Shown here in pieces: positions 62,990 to 64,000 of a DNA stretch of 64,000 nucleotides (its first letter is position 1; the number at the start of each line of letters is the position of its first letter). The stretch comes from Effrenium voratum (taxonomy: Eukaryota; Sar; Dinophyceae; Suessiales; Symbiodiniaceae), in NCBI GenBank assembly GCA_963377175.1, contig CAUJNA010003789.1:275266-339265 (forward strand), written 5' to 3'. The translations under genes were made by a program, and so were the position numbers. The notes under the pieces are model-generated. The model worked only from the letters and a program-made list of their open reading frames with translations. It made no database searches and had not been told where the DNA came from.

Positions 62990-63115
62990 ACGCCGTACCC
63001 CGGATGGAACCGGAGGGTCCGTGGCTCGAGCACTTCGCTCGAGGAAGGCGCAGGCCTGGCGCGGCGGCTTCGCGCTCTTCGGCCTGGCAGGCGGGTCCCG
63101 GGGTCCCCGGGGGTC
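62990..63115 (+). CDS. Candidate exon, frame uncertain
   Basis: GC-rich island after an E fragment (62893-62980). One frame reads MEPEGPWLEHFARGRRRPGA; another, after GGCGCAG, reads AWRGGFALFGLAG with near-total G/C third positions. I cannot choose. Product unknown. Confidence 0.35.
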
Positions 63116-63465
63116 ACATGGCGAGGGGGGGCTCTCCAAAAAACGGATTGGAGCTCTCCATTAAAAGTATTCCAAAAAATAGTTTGCAGTATTTGAATTT
63201 CTCCAGGGCTTGAGAAGCTGGTTCCCTAGTTGCAGTAGCTCTCCAAACAAGGGGATGCGGACCGGGAACCAAGATGGATTTGGGTTTGCGGTTGGGATTC
63301 CAACAAAACACCACCCCAAAAAGGACACTGAGCCTCAAGAAACGTACACACACACATATTCCAATATGGCAACGAGTTACAACCACCTAAAAGACCTCCA
63401 CCAGTGTCTTCGGTTTTTGGGAACCCTCTTTTTCTACTGGCCAACAGTGCTGAACGAGAGAACAT
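63116..63465. other. No confident gene
   Basis: The plus frame 63210-63536 reaches element B8 in phase 0 (...YWPTVLNERTYL), but lacks strong third-position bias. Confidence 0.35.
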
Positions 63466-63564
63466 ACCTGGATCGGCAGTTGCGATCGTTTTTTTCCATC
63501 CACTTTACCCCAAAAATCAATCGCAACTGTGACTGAAAAAAGCGATTGCAACTTGGCTATCTAG
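63466..63564 (-). mobile_element. B-family element, reverse orientation (B8)
   Basis: CATACCTGGATCGGCAGTTG at the left and CAACTTGGCTATCTAGGTATG at the right. The inverted repeat extends past the usual ends into CATAC/GTATG. As an intron it runs from GATCGG (63471) to CTAG (63564). Confidence 0.8.
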
Positions 63565-63778
63565 GTATGCGGTAAACAACGCGAAAACCCGCCGGTCGCG
63601 GCTCGGATCAGGCTGCTGGGCGAAGGGCCAGTGTCTGGAGGCGAAGAACGGGCTGCTGCGGGTGGCCTGGGTTCGCGCGCTGGGCTTGGTCCCAGGCGCG
63701 ATTCGGATTTCGAACTGCTCGGAGTCGTTGAGGCCAGGGACCCACGCCATCTCCCGATTTTGGTTTAGACATTGCCTG
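63565..63778 (+). CDS. Exon bracketed by two B elements
   Basis: From the CTAG of B8 to CTG|GATGGCC of B9 the 214-nt interval is open in a frame whose third positions are mostly G/C: AKTRRSRLGSGCWAKGQCLE then AKNGLLRVAWVRALGLVPGA and IRISNCSESLRPGTHAISRF. It ends exactly at a codon boundary. A second frame (VCGKQRENPPVARIRLLGEG) is also open until TAG near 63762 but has weaker third-position bias. Removing B9 as a GA-AG intron keeps the first frame open for 29 more codons (LPTSVPSTFVPGDWPCSCQE...) to TGA at 63962. No family recognised. A minus ORF (63608-64000) crosses both the exon and B9 and is judged a shadow. Confidence 0.5.
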
Positions 63779-63874
63779 GATGGCCAAGTTGCAATCGCTT
63801 TTTTCAGTCACTGTGGCGATCGTTTTTTTGGGTAAAAAGTGCACGCAAAAAAGCGATCGCACCTGGCGATCCAG
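63779..63874 (+). mobile_element. B-family element as candidate GA-AG intron (B9)
   Basis: GATGGCCAAGTTGCAATCGC at the left, TTTTTTCAGTCACTGTGGCG, GCGATCGCACCTGGCGATCC AG at the right. 96 bp. Confidence 0.8.
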
Positions 63875-63962
63875 CTTCCCACGAGTGTGCCATCCACTTT
63901 TGTCCCAGGAGACTGGCCCTGTTCTTGCCAAGAGGGCAGAAGGAACACCAGGGGACTCGTTT
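63875..63962 (+). CDS. Possible terminal exon after B9
   Basis: In the phase left by the exon at 63565 it reads LPTSVPSTFVPGDWPCSCQE then GRRNTRGLV and TGA. The only support is frame continuity across B9; third positions are not strongly biased. Confidence 0.3.
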
Positions 63963-64000
63963 GAAGGGGGAGCAGTGGGAAACCGTTGCCAGGGATCCAA

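Noticed and set aside
63608..64000. 130-codon minus ORF at the window end
   Set aside because: It runs straight through mobile element B9 and overlaps a plus exon with stronger third-position bias.
1..64000. tRNA, rRNA or snRNA genes
   Set aside because: I looked for T-loop/anticodon-like segments and conserved rRNA motifs by eye and found none convincing; a covariance-model scan would be needed to exclude them.

Overview
This window looks like nuclear DNA from a dinoflagellate with a large, intron-rich genome. This is inferred from sequence character alone. No bacterial-style operons, long uninterrupted genes, rRNA or tRNA genes were recognised. Instead there are many very short GC-rich coding islands (about 40-210 nt), with third codon positions mostly G or C, separated by kilobases of repeat-rich DNA. 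Several islands are bounded by GT-AG, GC-AG or possible GA-AG splice sites. Two islands encode pentatricopeptide (PPR) type helices of the kind abundant in dinoflagellates, and two more may do so. Almost all convincing islands read on the plus strand, which fits one or a few very long genes or a unidirectional gene block.

Layout. 0-6.2 kb: a small basic ORF after a good polypyrimidine/AG site, a composite mobile element (C1) loaded with minisatellites, a PPR-like exon and a 1.2 kb A/T-rich satellite. 8-26.3 kb: the densest run of candidate exons (8.29, 9.40, 11.25, 14.00, 15.55, 17.11, 18.37, 19.01, 20.52, 22.14, 24.90, 26.21 kb), with short terminal-inverted-repeat (TIR) elements between or directly against them. 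26.3-34 kb: mostly TIR elements plus a 2.3 kb purine/pyrimidine satellite that switches strand three times. 34-39 kb: four well-defined exons, two of them joined in frame across a mobile-looking intron. 39-50 kb: gene-poor, with old TIR copies, microsatellites and a few ambiguous ORFs. 50-56 kb: another exon run. 57-60.6 kb: a 1 kb AAT array, a PPR exon, and a tandemly repeated unit containing element B, one copy of which is split by the 1.6 kb element C4. 61-64 kb: a PPR exon, abutting E and D elements, and an exon bracketed by two B elements in opposite orientation.

The most interesting content is the set of short repeated elements that look like mobile introns (introner-like). Family A starts with GTCCCCCAG or a nearby GT/GC site and ends with CTACTGGAGGACCTAG. 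Family B starts GATCGCCAAG and ends GGCGATCCAG, with TIRs that give the same GA...AG ends in both orientations. In at least one case (36035-36191) removing the element as a GC-AG intron joins two GC3-rich exons in frame. Other TIR families (C, D, E, F, G, J, O) are interspersed and nest in each other: C3 sits inside A4, and C4 sits inside B5 with an apparent 8-bp target duplication. The family letters are mine. No full-length gene can be assembled from this window, and apart from the PPR-like pieces no product is recognised. All exon limits are predictions made by eye.
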